DNA of 49,532 nt from Scatosoma sp045533485 (GCA_045533485.1 JAZSHX010000048.1:1-49532); one strand, 5' to 3'; numbered from the stretch's first letter, positions 24,804 through 33,454 are shown. The notes: a model not told the origin generated them from the sequence alone. Translations and numbers: made by a program.

Positions 24804-24838
24804 AACAGCGTAGGCCAAATTGCCTACGCTGTTTTTTG
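24804..24838 (+). terminator. Terminator of transketolase
   Basis: AACAGCGTAGGC pairs with GCCTACGCTGTT, followed by TTTTTT. Confidence 0.88.
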
Positions 24839-24872
24839 TTAATCGCATACCTGCTATGCTTATTTTGTCTTT

Positions 24873-26219
24873 TTAACCGAATATTACCGTAAGCGCGGCC
24901 TGCAATTCTGCGGCGTCGATAATATTTGCCGCCACCGTTTTCGTCCCGTTTGCTTTCGTGATACCGACGTCGTGAATACACGTATTCGTTTTCGGCCACA
25001 CGATACGCGCCGTTGTCAATTTGACGGCGTCCGTTTTACCTGCGGTAAGCGGAAACGTCGTTTGCATAATGCCCTTGCCGTACGTTTTCGCCACGCCGTT
25101 TTTCTCCACCAAGCAAATATTTGCAAAGTCAATTGCGACGTAATCCAACATACAGCCCATCAACGCTTCGGATGCCGACGCCGTTCCGTCGTCCGCCAAC
25201 ACGTAAATATGGCTATCGACAGAAAAATACGTATCGTACAAATTTTTCGACGCCTGATAATATTCTTTGCTTTCGCCGTAATCGGCAATCGCTACCGTCG
25301 GCGTATCGCCGCCCTGCTTGCAAAAATAGGCGGCAATTTCCATCAATATGTGCATATATCCGCCGCCGTTTTGGCGCAAATCCAAGACAAGCGTTTGCTT
25401 ATTTTGCTCTTTGAATAAGGACATGGCTGCCGCAAATTGTTCCGTCGCGCCCCCGTTGAACTGCGTCAAGCGGATATACGCGGCATTTTCGGGCAAGCTG
25501 TCAAGCGGCGCGTTATACTGTTCTTTTTCCTGCGCTGTGTTCCCCGTGAAACGGTACGCCACGTCTTTTGTGCGGTAGAAAACGTAATTTTCCACGTATT
25601 CCTGTTTTTGCAAACAAACGGTGCGAACGGACGAACCGTTTTTTAACGTGAGATACAAATCGGTATTCTCCGCGATTTCGCCAAGCAAGGCGGAAAACTG
25701 CGAAAAATTCGTTACGGGAACAACGGTATCCGCGCTTTTTCCAACGCCCGTGATATACTCTCCTGCCACAATACCAGCTTTCTCCGCAGGCGAGTTACCG
25801 CAAACACGCACGATACGCAGTGGCATTTCGTCCGTTTCTGCAGTGGACAAAACCAAGCCAAGCCCTGCGCGGTTGCCCTGCCCCTCCAGCTGCATTTGCG
25901 CGTACTCTTCCGCCGTGAGATATTCCGAATAATTATCGAAAATTTGCGTGTTGACCGCCCCGAACATAGCGCCGTAAAACGCATCGTCATCAACCGTATA
26001 ATAATATTCCTTATCGATTTTTCTTTTCAAGCGAACAAGCGAACGCATTTGCGAATCTAAGGAAAACCACACCGTCAACGCGCCGCCCACAAAAAACACA
26101 ACCGCCGTAGCGATACACAGCACGGCAAACAGTGCGCGGCGTTTTTTAGGCGGTTTTTGGTTTTGCTCTTGACAAGCTTGTTCATTTGTAGAAATCGAAA
26201 GGTTGGATTTTTCGTCCAT
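24873..26219 (-). CDS. S41 C-terminal processing peptidase
   Basis: A 448-residue membrane-anchored serine protease. One N-terminal transmembrane helix (about 29-52) leads to an extracytoplasmic PDZ domain (about 115-195, GLGLVLS...SPAEKAGIVAGEYI). The S41 domain follows with NGGGYMHILMEIAAYF, the catalytic Ser in GTASASEALMG and the Lys in TYGKGIMQ. Relatives trim or degrade cell-envelope proteins; some act in sporulation. The start has AGGAG. It lies 21 bp after a PucR-type regulator gene in the same direction, probably in one operon. Confidence 0.9.
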   Translation of the reverse strand: MDEKSNLSISTNEQACQEQNQKPPKKRRALFAVLCIATAVVFFVGGALTVWFSLDSQMRSLVRLKRKIDKEYYYTVDDDAFYGAMFGAVNTQIFDNYSEYLTAEEYAQMQLEGQGNRAGLGLVLSTAETDEMPLRIVRVCGNSPAEKAGIVAGEYITGVGKSADTVVPVTNFSQFSALLGEIAENTDLYLTLKNGSSVRTVCLQKQEYVENYVFYRTKDVAYRFTGNTAQEKEQYNAPLDSLPENAAYIRLTQFNGGATEQFAAAMSLFKEQNKQTLVLDLRQNGGGYMHILMEIAAYFCKQGGDTPTVAIADYGESKEYYQASKNLYDTYFSVDSHIYVLADDGTASASEALMGCMLDYVAIDFANICLVEKNGVAKTYGKGIMQTTFPLTAGKTDAVKLTTARIVWPKTNTCIHDVGITKANGTKTVAANIIDAAELQAALTVIFG

Positions 26220-26240
26220 ATTTGTTTGTTTTACTCCTAA

Positions 26241-27257
26241 TTATCTACCAAGCAGACGGTAAATTGCCGTAAGCACGTAAAAGGAAAGCGCGTCGGAGAA
26301 AGAGCGTATATTCAAGCCCGTCGCCTTTTCAATTTTATCCAAGCGATACAAAAGTGTATTGCGGTGCAAGTATAAATTGCGCGACGTTTCGCTCACGTTC
26401 AAGCTATTGCGCAAAAATTCTTCCGCCGTTTCCAAAATTTCTTTCTCTTGCAGCACTTCCTTAAAACCCTCGTCGATAAACTCCGCCGCATACGATTCCA
26501 GCTTCGCGCCCGAAACGTCTTCTAAAATTTTCAACAGCGTAAACGCTTGATAGGAATGTACGTTGCCTTTAATATGGAACATATCCACGTAGCGCAGGGT
26601 GTTTTCCGCGCGCGCATAAGACGACGCAATTTCTTTGACGTCACGCACGACATTGCCGATACCGATTTTCACGTCAATGGCAAGCTCTTCTTGCAACGAC
26701 TGCGCCAACACTTCGGCATACGCAACGTTGGAAACGTCTTCCTGGTCTTCCTTGGGCACAAAGCGAATAAGCGCACACGTATTTTCGTCTACGCAAATCG
26801 CTGCATCCAAGCTATTTCCGTCGTATTGCTGAATAATCTCCATCGCTTCTTCTTGCATAGACGGAATATGCAAAACCATAGCAAAACAGGGAATGCCCGC
26901 AACGGAGAATTTTTCCGCGTATTTGTACGCGCTCATAGACGAACATTCTCCAAGGAGAATGCGTTTTAGATGTTCCGTTTTGGAAAGCTGTGTTTTACGC
27001 TCGATAGAGCTTTCGATGTACGCCGGCAAAAGCATTGCGTAATTTTCCGTCTCTTGCCCTACGCCTTCCAGCACGCCTACGTAGCTTGTACCGTGGAAGG
27101 TAAAGCGAAAAAAGGTATTCGTACCGTCGCCGGTTATGCCTTCAAACGGCTTTTCGCAAACGGGCACTCCGCTCACCGACGTCCCTTCCTGATAATAGGA
27201 AAGCTCTACGCCCAGCGTTTCTTTTATCTTTTGTATACATACTTGCAATTCGGTCAT
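26241..27257 (-). CDS. PucR/CdaR-type transcriptional regulator
   Basis: A 338-residue regulator with a C-terminal PucR-type helix-turn-helix. The diagnostic segment NVSETSRNLYLHRNTLLYRLDKIEKATG (located near residues 283-310) is the DNA-binding region. The central part resembles a GGDEF-like CdaR fold (GIGNVVRDVKEIASSYARAENTL, near 207), and the N-terminal part is an unassigned sensor. I chose the ATG at 27257, with AAGGGGA upstream. The ligand is unknown. Being first in a two-gene operon with the S41 protease, it may control that gene or respond to an envelope signal. Confidence 0.87.
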   Translation of the reverse strand: MTELQVCIQKIKETLGVELSYYQEGTSVSGVPVCEKPFEGITGDGTNTFFRFTFHGTSYVGVLEGVGQETENYAMLLPAYIESSIERKTQLSKTEHLKRILLGECSSMSAYKYAEKFSVAGIPCFAMVLHIPSMQEEAMEIIQQYDGNSLDAAICVDENTCALIRFVPKEDQEDVSNVAYAEVLAQSLQEELAIDVKIGIGNVVRDVKEIASSYARAENTLRYVDMFHIKGNVHSYQAFTLLKILEDVSGAKLESYAAEFIDEGFKEVLQEKEILETAEEFLRNSLNVSETSRNLYLHRNTLLYRLDKIEKATGLNIRSFSDALSFYVLTAIYRLLGR

Positions 27258-27310
27258 AAATATCCCCTTTGCCGACGGGCGCAAACCGCCCCTTTTATCA
27301 ATGCAATTCT

Positions 27311-27339
27311 ATTATACCGCAAATGCAATTTTTTTTCAA
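27311..27339 (-). promoter_or_regulatory. Sigma-A promoter of the regulator-protease operon
   Basis: On the minus strand TTGAAA (27339-27334), 17-nt spacer, TATAAT (27316-27311). Confidence 0.8.
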
Positions 27340-27422
27340 GAGTTTTTACCAAAGATACGCCGTAAACGCAAAAAAAATATAAACTTTTTTGAAAAAAAAA
27401 GCGTTTGGGTCTTTATTAAGTA

Positions 27423-27451
27423 TTGACAAGCGTGTTAGAAAGTGATATAAT
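27423..27451 (+). promoter_or_regulatory. Consensus promoter of the orphan membrane protein gene
   Basis: TTGACA (27423-27428), 17-nt spacer, TATAAT (27446-27451): a perfect match to the sigma-A consensus. Confidence 0.88.
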
Positions 27452-27528
27452 ACAGTAGATAATTGTTAGATGATGGGTTTTCCTATTCTCTAATGAGCGT
27501 TAGCAAAAAAAATATCAGGAGATTTGTT

Positions 27529-28941
27529 ATGAGCAAAAAGATGAAACGTTCCGCTGACTTCGAACCCATTGAATACGATGAAGTTCCCGAAGAAGTTGTT
27601 GCAACGGAACAAGAACAAAACGTTGAAGTTCCCGAAATCGTGGAAAAACCCGAAAAGAGCTTGGCTACCCGTCTTTTGGGCGTGTTGCTTCTCGTTTTGA
27701 GCGTTGTGCCCTTCTTTATCGCCGTTGGCGTTATCAAAGGTACGGCTATCGAATCGGTTACCCTTTTAGATGCAATTACCAAAGCCGGTGATGCAAACGT
27801 AGCCAAATTGTTTGGCGCATTGCCCGTTTATATGGATACGGCAACTGCTTGCGGCGTGTTCGCAGGTCTTGCGCTTTATGTATTTGCAGCTACCCTTGCC
27901 GTTGCAGCTGTTTGCGGCGTACTTACGGCAATCACCGCAAGCAAATGCACTTTGAAAGTTGCTGTTTCCGCTTTTGCATTTGGCGCAGGTGCGTACGCAG
28001 TTTCCTTGCTTGTGATTCCCGCTGTTTTGGGTTGGAAAGACGCGGCGATGGACATCGTTTCCCTTGCTTTGATGGCTGTTGGCGCAATCCTTTATTTGGT
28101 TGTTGCATTTAAGTCCACCGGTAAAAAAGCAGGTTTCAGCTTGTTTATGCTTATCCTTTCCGTTGTAGCGTTCGCGCTTTGCGTGCTTTGCTTCAAGGAT
28201 AACCTTACCGCTTGGCACAACTACTGTGAAGAACTTGGTATCACGGTTAAGACGGTTGCGCTTGTCGTATTCCTTCTTATCGGCGCTGGCCTTGTATACG
28301 ACGCACTTCGCTTATTCAAGGAAAAGGGCTTCAAGGCGGACATGGTTCGCTACATAGTTGGCATCATCGTTTACGCAGCTGTTTTGGGCGCTGCAATTTT
28401 GAGCAAAGAAGTTATGTTCATCGCGTTCAGCGCTGTGGCTTTCGTAATTTCCGTTGCATTGCCTTTGCTTGTAAACAAACAAAGAAAAGCGGCGATTGCA
28501 CAGCTTGAAGAAGAATACATCGCAAAAGCTGACCTTCCCGTTATCGAAGAAGAAGTTGAACCCGAATTCGTTGTGGAAGAATATGCAGAAGCTATGCCTT
28601 ACGACGGCGGTCCTGTAGAAGGCGTTGAAGTTGCACAAGAAGTTAACCCTACGTTTGAAGATACTTCTATCCCCACGCACGTGAACACGGCTGGCTACGA
28701 TTTCTACAACTGCAAGAGCTTCGACCCGTTCATCGCTATCTTGAACAACGAAGAAAGAAATCAATTCACCGAACTTTTCATCTTGAAGTTCAAAGGCGTT
28801 ATGCCCGAAATTCCCGATTATCAAGTGGGCGGCGACAACAAGGAATTCTTCCGCAAGATTTTCATCTATCTTGGTCAATACAGAGATAGAATTCCCGATG
28901 GCTTGCTTGCAAAAATGTATCAATTCAACATCAAATTGTAA
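27529..28941 (+). CDS. Orphan polytopic membrane protein with acidic ends
   Basis: A 470-residue protein of no family I recognise. An acidic N-terminus (about 1-40) is followed by roughly nine to ten transmembrane helices up to about residue 320. An acidic Glu/Val-rich linker (about 340-385) and a soluble C-terminal domain (SFDPFIAILNNEERNQFTEL to the end) complete it. A perfect consensus promoter, AGGAG, and codons leaning to GTT, CTT and GCA/GCT suggest high expression. The ATG at 27529 has the ribosome binding site; an in-frame ATG at 27463 has none. It may be a lineage-specific envelope protein. Confidence 0.75.
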   Translation: MSKKMKRSADFEPIEYDEVPEEVVATEQEQNVEVPEIVEKPEKSLATRLLGVLLLVLSVVPFFIAVGVIKGTAIESVTLLDAITKAGDANVAKLFGALPVYMDTATACGVFAGLALYVFAATLAVAAVCGVLTAITASKCTLKVAVSAFAFGAGAYAVSLLVIPAVLGWKDAAMDIVSLALMAVGAILYLVVAFKSTGKKAGFSLFMLILSVVAFALCVLCFKDNLTAWHNYCEELGITVKTVALVVFLLIGAGLVYDALRLFKEKGFKADMVRYIVGIIVYAAVLGAAILSKEVMFIAFSAVAFVISVALPLLVNKQRKAAIAQLEEEYIAKADLPVIEEEVEPEFVVEEYAEAMPYDGGPVEGVEVAQEVNPTFEDTSIPTHVNTAGYDFYNCKSFDPFIAILNNEERNQFTELFILKFKGVMPEIPDYQVGGDNKEFFRKIFIYLGQYRDRIPDGLLAKMYQFNIKL

Positions 28942-28958
28942 TCGACAATTCTCTGTTA

Positions 28959-28995
28959 AAAAAGAACCGAATTTCGCATTCGGTTCTTTTCTTTT
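28959..28995 (+). terminator. Terminator of the orphan membrane protein gene
   Basis: AAAGAACCGAA pairs with TTCGGTTCTTT, followed by a T-rich run. Confidence 0.85.
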
Positions 28996-29010
28996 TGCTT
29001 ACAGCTATAT

Positions 29011-29043
29011 AAAACCCACTATACAGGTTGCATAGTGGGTTGA
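29011..29043 (-). terminator. Terminator of the sigma-factor operon
   Basis: AACCCACTAT (29013-29022) pairs with ATAGTGGGTT (29032-29041). On the minus strand it is followed by TTTAT and lies just after the stop at 29046. Confidence 0.78.
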
Positions 29044-29045
29044 TT

Positions 29046-29405
29046 TTATTTAATTTTCATTTTTACCAAAATTGCACCTTCTTCTTCCGTTGTACGTTCT
29101 ACGCAAACGCTGTCCACCAAGAACAAGCCCCTGCCGTGCTCGGCGTATACGTCTGCGTTTTTGCTAACGGCAGGCGGAATATACGTCACGTCGGAAAAGA
29201 TACTCAACTGAAAATATCCGTCCTTTATCTCTCCTTTCACTTTCGCCCCGCCTTGTGTATGCCTTAACACGTTCCCTAAAAGCTCACTTGCCACAAGCTT
29301 GCTGTCAAAAATCAAATCGGGAGCGACGCCTTGTTCTTGCAAATAGCGGCAAAACGCATAAATCGCTTCGTGCATCGATGAAAGATTATTCACTTGAAAA
29401 ACCAT
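29046..29405 (-). CDS. Serine kinase-type ATPase (RsbW/anti-sigma family), second in operon
   Basis: A 119-residue GHKL-fold protein of the anti-sigma/serine-kinase group. The N box is intact: ASELLGNVLRHTQGG (Glu, Asn and His at the right spacing, about residues 45-59). A glycine-rich lid HGRGLFLVDSV follows near 96. AAGGAG supports the start. It lies 22 bp after the sigma gene, the place where Bacillus has the unrelated rsbX phosphatase. Because the RsbW-like protein upstream has lost the ATP site, this one may supply the kinase activity on the STAS protein (inference). Confidence 0.8.
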   Translation of the reverse strand: MVFQVNNLSSMHEAIYAFCRYLQEQGVAPDLIFDSKLVASELLGNVLRHTQGGAKVKGEIKDGYFQLSIFSDVTYIPPAVSKNADVYAEHGRGLFLVDSVCVERTTEEEGAILVKMKIK

Positions 29406-29427
29406 AGCGCATCTCCTTTTTTCATCG

Positions 29428-30162
29428 TCAAAAGCTGTCTTGTAAGCGTTCTTTTAATCGCAGCAGCAATTTGCGTTCCATACGTGAAACGAACATTTGC
29501 GAAACGCCCAAGCGTTTTGCCGTTTCATTTTGCGAAAGTCCGTCCAAATACCTGCACTTGATAAGCGCGCGTTCCACGTCGGTAAAATCGCGCATCGCCG
29601 CTTTGACCGTTTCCTTGATTTCAAACGCTTCGTATGCGTTATCGTCGTCGGCAAGCAAGGTATACAGCGATTTTTCGTTGCCTTCTTCGTCCGTCGCCAT
29701 ACCGTCCAAGGAAACCGTGCCGCCGATTTCCAGCGCCTTTACCACGTCTTCCTGCGACACGTTGAGCGTTACCGCAATTTCATTTACCGTTGGCTTTTCG
29801 CCGTGTTTTGCTTGATACTCCTGCGAATATTTGCGAATAGCCGACGAAAGTTCGCTAAGCCTGCGCGGCACTTTCACGATACGGGATTTGTCGCGGAAGT
29901 AATTTTTAATTTCCCCCGTGATTGTAGGCGTGATAAAAGTGGTGAACTGCATACCAAGACTTGGATCAAATCGGTCGACGCCGCGCAAAAGCGCCAACGA
30001 CGCGACTTGTTTCAAATCGTCGTAGTCCACCCCTCTCCCTACAAATTTTTTTGCGAGTATTTCGGCTATGTAGAGATATTTTTCGACGATCTGATTGCGA
30101 ATGCTTTGATCGCCCGTCTCTTTATACTGCCGAAACAGCTCATCCGTATGCGTTTGCGTCAT
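29428..30162 (-). CDS. SigB/SigF-family RNA polymerase sigma factor
   Basis: A 244-residue alternative sigma factor. Region 2 spans about residues 25-95 (DYDDLKQVASLALLRGVDRFDP), region 3 about 105-165 and region 4 about 190-240 (LSQNETAKRLGVSQMFVSRMERK, the helix-turn-helix). The length and the neighbours place it in the SigB/SigF/SigG group controlled by partner switching. AAGGAT lies upstream, and only 3 bp separate it from the rsbW-like gene. Whether it serves stress response or sporulation cannot be told from this window. I found no second copy of the regulon promoter nearby. Confidence 0.9.
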   Translation of the reverse strand: MTQTHTDELFRQYKETGDQSIRNQIVEKYLYIAEILAKKFVGRGVDYDDLKQVASLALLRGVDRFDPSLGMQFTTFITPTITGEIKNYFRDKSRIVKVPRRLSELSSAIRKYSQEYQAKHGEKPTVNEIAVTLNVSQEDVVKALEIGGTVSLDGMATDEEGNEKSLYTLLADDDNAYEAFEIKETVKAAMRDFTDVERALIKCRYLDGLSQNETAKRLGVSQMFVSRMERKLLLRLKERLQDSF

Positions 30163-30165
30163 AGT

Positions 30166-30522
30166 TTATCCTTCAAAAATAATACTCTCCAGTTCCCCGT
30201 TTGCGTTGCTGATAAACTGTACTTCTCCAAGCAACGCAGACAACAACGCGCGCGAAATTTCATCTTCCAACGCGTTTTCCTTAACGCCGTTATACGCTTC
30301 GCCCGTAATGGCGCAGCCCAGCGTTTCCCCCACGGTAAATACAATGCTTGCGCGCGTATAACCGTTGCGTTTCAAAATCAACAAGCTTTCGGTGACGCAC
30401 ACTTTGAAATCTTCCGTTTCGTCCACGTCAAACCCTGCAAGCGCACAAAGTCCACCCGTAGTCAAGCGTACCGTTGTAAGATATTCGCCCGTCAAAGGCA
30501 CTGCAATAAAAACTTGTTCCAT
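30166..30522 (-). CDS. RsbW-like anti-sigma factor lacking ATP-site residues
   Basis: A 118-residue protein aligning by eye with RsbW over EYLTTVRLTTGGLCALAGFDVDET (in part) and DFKVCVTES. At the N box RsbW has ExxxNxxxH, while here it reads ESLLILKRNGY: Asn is replaced by Ile and His by Asn. The glycine lid GGLGL is replaced by DEISR. Kinase activity is therefore doubtful, though sigma binding may persist. The ATG at 30522 overlaps the region of the STAS stop (GGAG upstream); a TTG nine bases earlier is less likely. Confidence 0.8.
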   Translation of the reverse strand: MEQVFIAVPLTGEYLTTVRLTTGGLCALAGFDVDETEDFKVCVTESLLILKRNGYTRASIVFTVGETLGCAITGEAYNGVKENALEDEISRALLSALLGEVQFISNANGELESIIFEG

Positions 30523-30523
30523 G

Positions 30524-30829
30524 TTACGCAATCTCCATAATGGTATTCAACGAACAAATCAAGAAAAGCTTTTTGACGTTGTGTTGCAAGGAAAACAAAC
30601 GAACGGTGTGTCCGTTTGCTTTAACTTTTTTAAGTATCTTTACAAACGTACCCAGCGTGGTGCTGTCGATAAAGGATAACTCCGCGCAGTCAAACGCCAC
30701 GTTTTGGGGCTTTTCTTCGTATGCTTGCATCACTTCCGCATAAAACGCTTCTGCGTTGCCCAAATCGATATCCCCAAACAAAGCAACCAACAATTCGTTG
30801 TCCGTTTGCATAATTTTAACTTGTTCCAT
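30524..30829 (-). CDS. STAS-domain anti-anti-sigma factor (RsbV/SpoIIAA type)
   Basis: A 101-residue single STAS domain. The phosphorylatable serine lies in ELSFIDSTTLGTFVKIL near residue 56, preceded by FGDIDLGNAEAF. Unphosphorylated proteins of this family sequester the anti-sigma factor and free the sigma factor. It starts with AAGGAG upstream and is first in the operon STAS - rsbW-like - sigma - second ATPase. No upstream phosphatase such as RsbU lies in the window, so the input signal enters from elsewhere. Confidence 0.9.
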   Translation of the reverse strand: MEQVKIMQTDNELLVALFGDIDLGNAEAFYAEVMQAYEEKPQNVAFDCAELSFIDSTTLGTFVKILKKVKANGHTVRLFSLQHNVKKLFLICSLNTIMEIA

Positions 30830-30883
30830 ACTTCGTTCTCCTTACATATCTTTATAATTATATATAATACTTCTTTCGCCGTT

Positions 30884-31822
30884 TCAAACAAATATAGGCC
30901 AAATATTCAATACTATGCCCACCGCCACGGAAATGCCGTAGCAAATGCCGATAAGTGCCAAATTACGCTTCCATTGCCGTGTATTTCTAAGCAAAACGAC
31001 AAAACCCATACCTGCGTTTGCGCAAAGCCCTGCCACAAACGAACCAAACGCAATACCGCCGCTTAAAAACGCTTCCGTAATCACCACGCTGGACGCACAG
31101 TTGGGTATCAAGCCGACGCCGCAAGCAATCAAGGGCTGTACAAAACGGCTCTTGTGCATAAACCGTACGAACGCGTCTTCGCCCACTTCGTGGACGATAA
31201 ACGCAAACACGAAATTGACAAGCAAAATAAACAGCGCCACTTTGAGCGTATGCAAAAGCGGACTTACGATATACTTTTGCACCGTACTATCGCCGTGCGC
31301 TCTGCCGCACGAACACACCACGTCCACGTCCTTTTCTTCTTGATAATTTTTTATGAAAATATCACGGACGGTTTGCGGTTGATTTTGCGCCTGCGCAGGC
31401 ATTTCAACGCATACCTGCCCCCTGCCAAACAATTTTAATAACACATCGATTGCATACCCAACCGTAATGGATACGACAATTTTTACAAGCAACGTAGGCA
31501 ATACCCACGCCGCCCCTTCAAAGGACGATAACAAAATGATAAACGCTTCGTCGCTGGTGGAAAGAAAAATTGCCATGAGCGTTCCAAGTGTGATATATTT
31601 CTGTTCAAATAATTTCGCCGCCATCACGGAAAATCCGCACTGCGGAATTAAACCCGTTGCCGAACCCAGCAACGGACCGTATTTGCCGTTAAATTTATTC
31701 GCGCGACCCAAATCACTTTTGCCGTTCAAAAGCTCAATTAAAAGGTATATCAAAAGTATCCAAGGCAATAACGGCAAGGTATCTTTTACGGCGTGCCAAA
31801 GTATTTCAAAAAAATGTTCCAT
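30884..31822 (-). CDS. Putative 10-TM heavy-metal exporter (ArsP-2/permease type)
   Basis: A 312-residue membrane protein with two homologous halves, each containing a related motif: GLIPQCGFSVMAAKLF and GLIPNCASSVVITEAF. It matches the family of putative 10-TM heavy-metal exporters. The cytosolic loop between the halves (about residues 133-180) holds CSCGRAHGD, a likely metal-binding cluster, and a copy of the dispersed word that encodes GRGQVCVE. It lies 4 bp after tsaD in one operon. The metal is not known. Confidence 0.82.
   Translation of the reverse strand: MEHFFEILWHAVKDTLPLLPWILLIYLLIELLNGKSDLGRANKFNGKYGPLLGSATGLIPQCGFSVMAAKLFEQKYITLGTLMAIFLSTSDEAFIILLSSFEGAAWVLPTLLVKIVVSITVGYAIDVLLKLFGRGQVCVEMPAQAQNQPQTVRDIFIKNYQEEKDVDVVCSCGRAHGDSTVQKYIVSPLLHTLKVALFILLVNFVFAFIVHEVGEDAFVRFMHKSRFVQPLIACGVGLIPNCASSVVITEAFLSGGIAFGSFVAGLCANAGMGFVVLLRNTRQWKRNLALIGICYGISVAVGIVLNIWPIFV
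31401..31422 (+). repeat. Dispersed word, copy E
   Basis: Twenty-two bases identical to 14164-14185, here inside the coding sequence of the metal permease, in the variable loop between its two halves. Confidence 0.75.
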
Positions 31823-31826
31823 TTTC

Positions 31827-32882
31827 TTACCTGTTTTGCACCGTTTTCAAGGTTGCCGCAAGCGGAATAGACGCCTTTGCCGTCAAGCTCATATCGGCAA
31901 AATTGCCCATTTGAAATTGCGTTACGCCTTCCGCCGCAATCATCGCCGCATTGTCCGTGCAATAGCGCTTTTCGGGCAATACCAAGCGTAATTTATTCTT
32001 TTTACAATGCTTTGCAAGCTGTTCTCTTAAATAGGTATTTGCCGCAACGCCGCCGCCTGCCGTGACCGTGTCTACGCCCTTTTCTTTCGCCGCCGCCACC
32101 GTCTTTTCCACAAGTACGTCGATTGCCGCGCATTGAAAGGACGCCGCTACGTCCGCCTTTTCATACGGCTCTCCGCGTTGTTCTTGCGTGTGGCAATAAT
32201 TGATAACCGCCGTTTTCAAGCCGCTGTACGAAAAGTTATATCCACCGCCGCCTTTGAGCATTTTCGGCATAGCGATACAAGGCGTGCCGTCCTTTGCGCA
32301 ACGCTCGATATGCGGACCGCCGGGGTATTTCAACCCCAACACACGCGCCACCTTATCAAACGCTTCACCCACAGCATCGTCTAACGTCGCACCTAAAATT
32401 TCAAATTCCGCCGCCGTTTTCGTGTGCAAAATCGCCGTATGTCCGCCGCTTGCCAACAAGGTAACAAAGGGCGGTTGTAAGGGCGGTTCGTCCAAATACG
32501 CCGCCGCTAAGTGTCCGCGGATATGGTTGACGGCAATCAGCGGTTTTCCAAGCGCGTAAGCAAACGCCTTAGCAAAGGAAACCCCGACAAGCAACGCGCC
32601 CAAAAGCCCTGCGCCGTACGTCACGGCAACCGCGTCGATGTCTTGATAGGTAATACCTGCGTTTTTTACGGCGCGTTCGACCACCGCCGCAATCGCGTCG
32701 GTATGCGCACGCGACGCAATCTCCGGCACTACGCCGCCGTACAGCGATTGAATATCCGCTGACGAAGCAATTTCATCAGAAAGGATTTTTCTACCGCAAA
32801 CGACTGCCGCCGCCGTTTCGTCGCAAGAGCTTTCTATGCCTAAAATGATAGGATTTTGTTTGTTTACGTCCACTGTATACAT
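31827..32882 (-). CDS. tsaD: tRNA threonylcarbamoyladenosine transferase subunit TsaD
   Basis: A 351-residue ASKHA-fold enzyme that places threonylcarbamoyl on A37 of ANN-decoding tRNAs. The N-terminal GIESSCDETAAAVV, the metal-binding HIRGHLAAAYL (near residue 115, two His) and the NYCHT region are clear. It is essential in most bacteria. No strong ribosome binding site precedes the ATG, which follows the upstream stop by 3 bp, so translation is probably coupled. TsaB and TsaE, its usual partners, are not encoded here. Confidence 0.95.
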   Translation of the reverse strand: MYTVDVNKQNPIILGIESSCDETAAAVVCGRKILSDEIASSADIQSLYGGVVPEIASRAHTDAIAAVVERAVKNAGITYQDIDAVAVTYGAGLLGALLVGVSFAKAFAYALGKPLIAVNHIRGHLAAAYLDEPPLQPPFVTLLASGGHTAILHTKTAAEFEILGATLDDAVGEAFDKVARVLGLKYPGGPHIERCAKDGTPCIAMPKMLKGGGGYNFSYSGLKTAVINYCHTQEQRGEPYEKADVAASFQCAAIDVLVEKTVAAAKEKGVDTVTAGGGVAANTYLREQLAKHCKKNKLRLVLPEKRYCTDNAAMIAAEGVTQFQMGNFADMSLTAKASIPLAATLKTVQNR

Positions 32883-32885
32883 ACT

Positions 32886-33440
32886 TTATTTCGTTTCCAC
32901 TTCGGGAATGCGCTGTATTCTTTCGTCTTCAAAAACGTCGCTTTCGTCACGGCTTTTCGTGGAAAATTCGCTGATAATCGCGCCTTCTTTGCCTGCTTGG
33001 AACCAGTGCTTGGTGTTGGGCATCATAGTATACTGTTCCCCTTCACGCAACACGATTTCGTGGAATACCGTCACCTTAGTTTCGGGCAATTTCGCCTTGA
33101 TGTCTTTGGCTTCGCCGTCGCCTGCTACGTACAAATAGCACGTGCCTTTTCTACAACGGAAGGTTTCTTCCTTACCTTCGTATTTTACGCCGTTTTCTTC
33201 CCCGTCCACGTGCGTATGCTCGGGACAGGTTTGGAAGGGGCGAAGCACCATTTCTTTCGCACAGCATTTTTCCGTGTTGACGTAGGTTAAAATTTGCAAG
33301 CCGATTTTTTCCACCATACCCAAGCCAAAATCCGCCACTTCGATTTTGCGTTTTTCTTCGTCGGTAAGCACAATCCCTGCTTTTTCAAAAGCCGCAAGCG
33401 TGTATGCTACGCTTTCCTCGTATTGTTTTTTGCTAATCAT
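32886..33440 (-). CDS. D-lyxose isomerase family cupin
   Basis: A 184-residue single-domain cupin resembling the Bacillus YdaE D-lyxose ketol-isomerase. The shared signatures are KAGIVLTDEE-like near residue 20 (here EKAGIVLTDEEKRKIE), FQTCPEHTH, EETFRCRKG and PNTKHWFQAG. The His and Glu residues of the two cupin motifs should bind Mn(II). It would interconvert D-lyxose and D-xylulose, linking to the transketolase branch. I chose the ATG at 33440 with AGGAG upstream. It heads the operon with tsaD and the permease. Confidence 0.85.
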   Translation of the reverse strand: MISKKQYEESVAYTLAAFEKAGIVLTDEEKRKIEVADFGLGMVEKIGLQILTYVNTEKCCAKEMVLRPFQTCPEHTHVDGEENGVKYEGKEETFRCRKGTCYLYVAGDGEAKDIKAKLPETKVTVFHEIVLREGEQYTMMPNTKHWFQAGKEGAIISEFSTKSRDESDVFEDERIQRIPEVETK

Positions 33441-33454
33441 CGTTTTTTCTCCTA

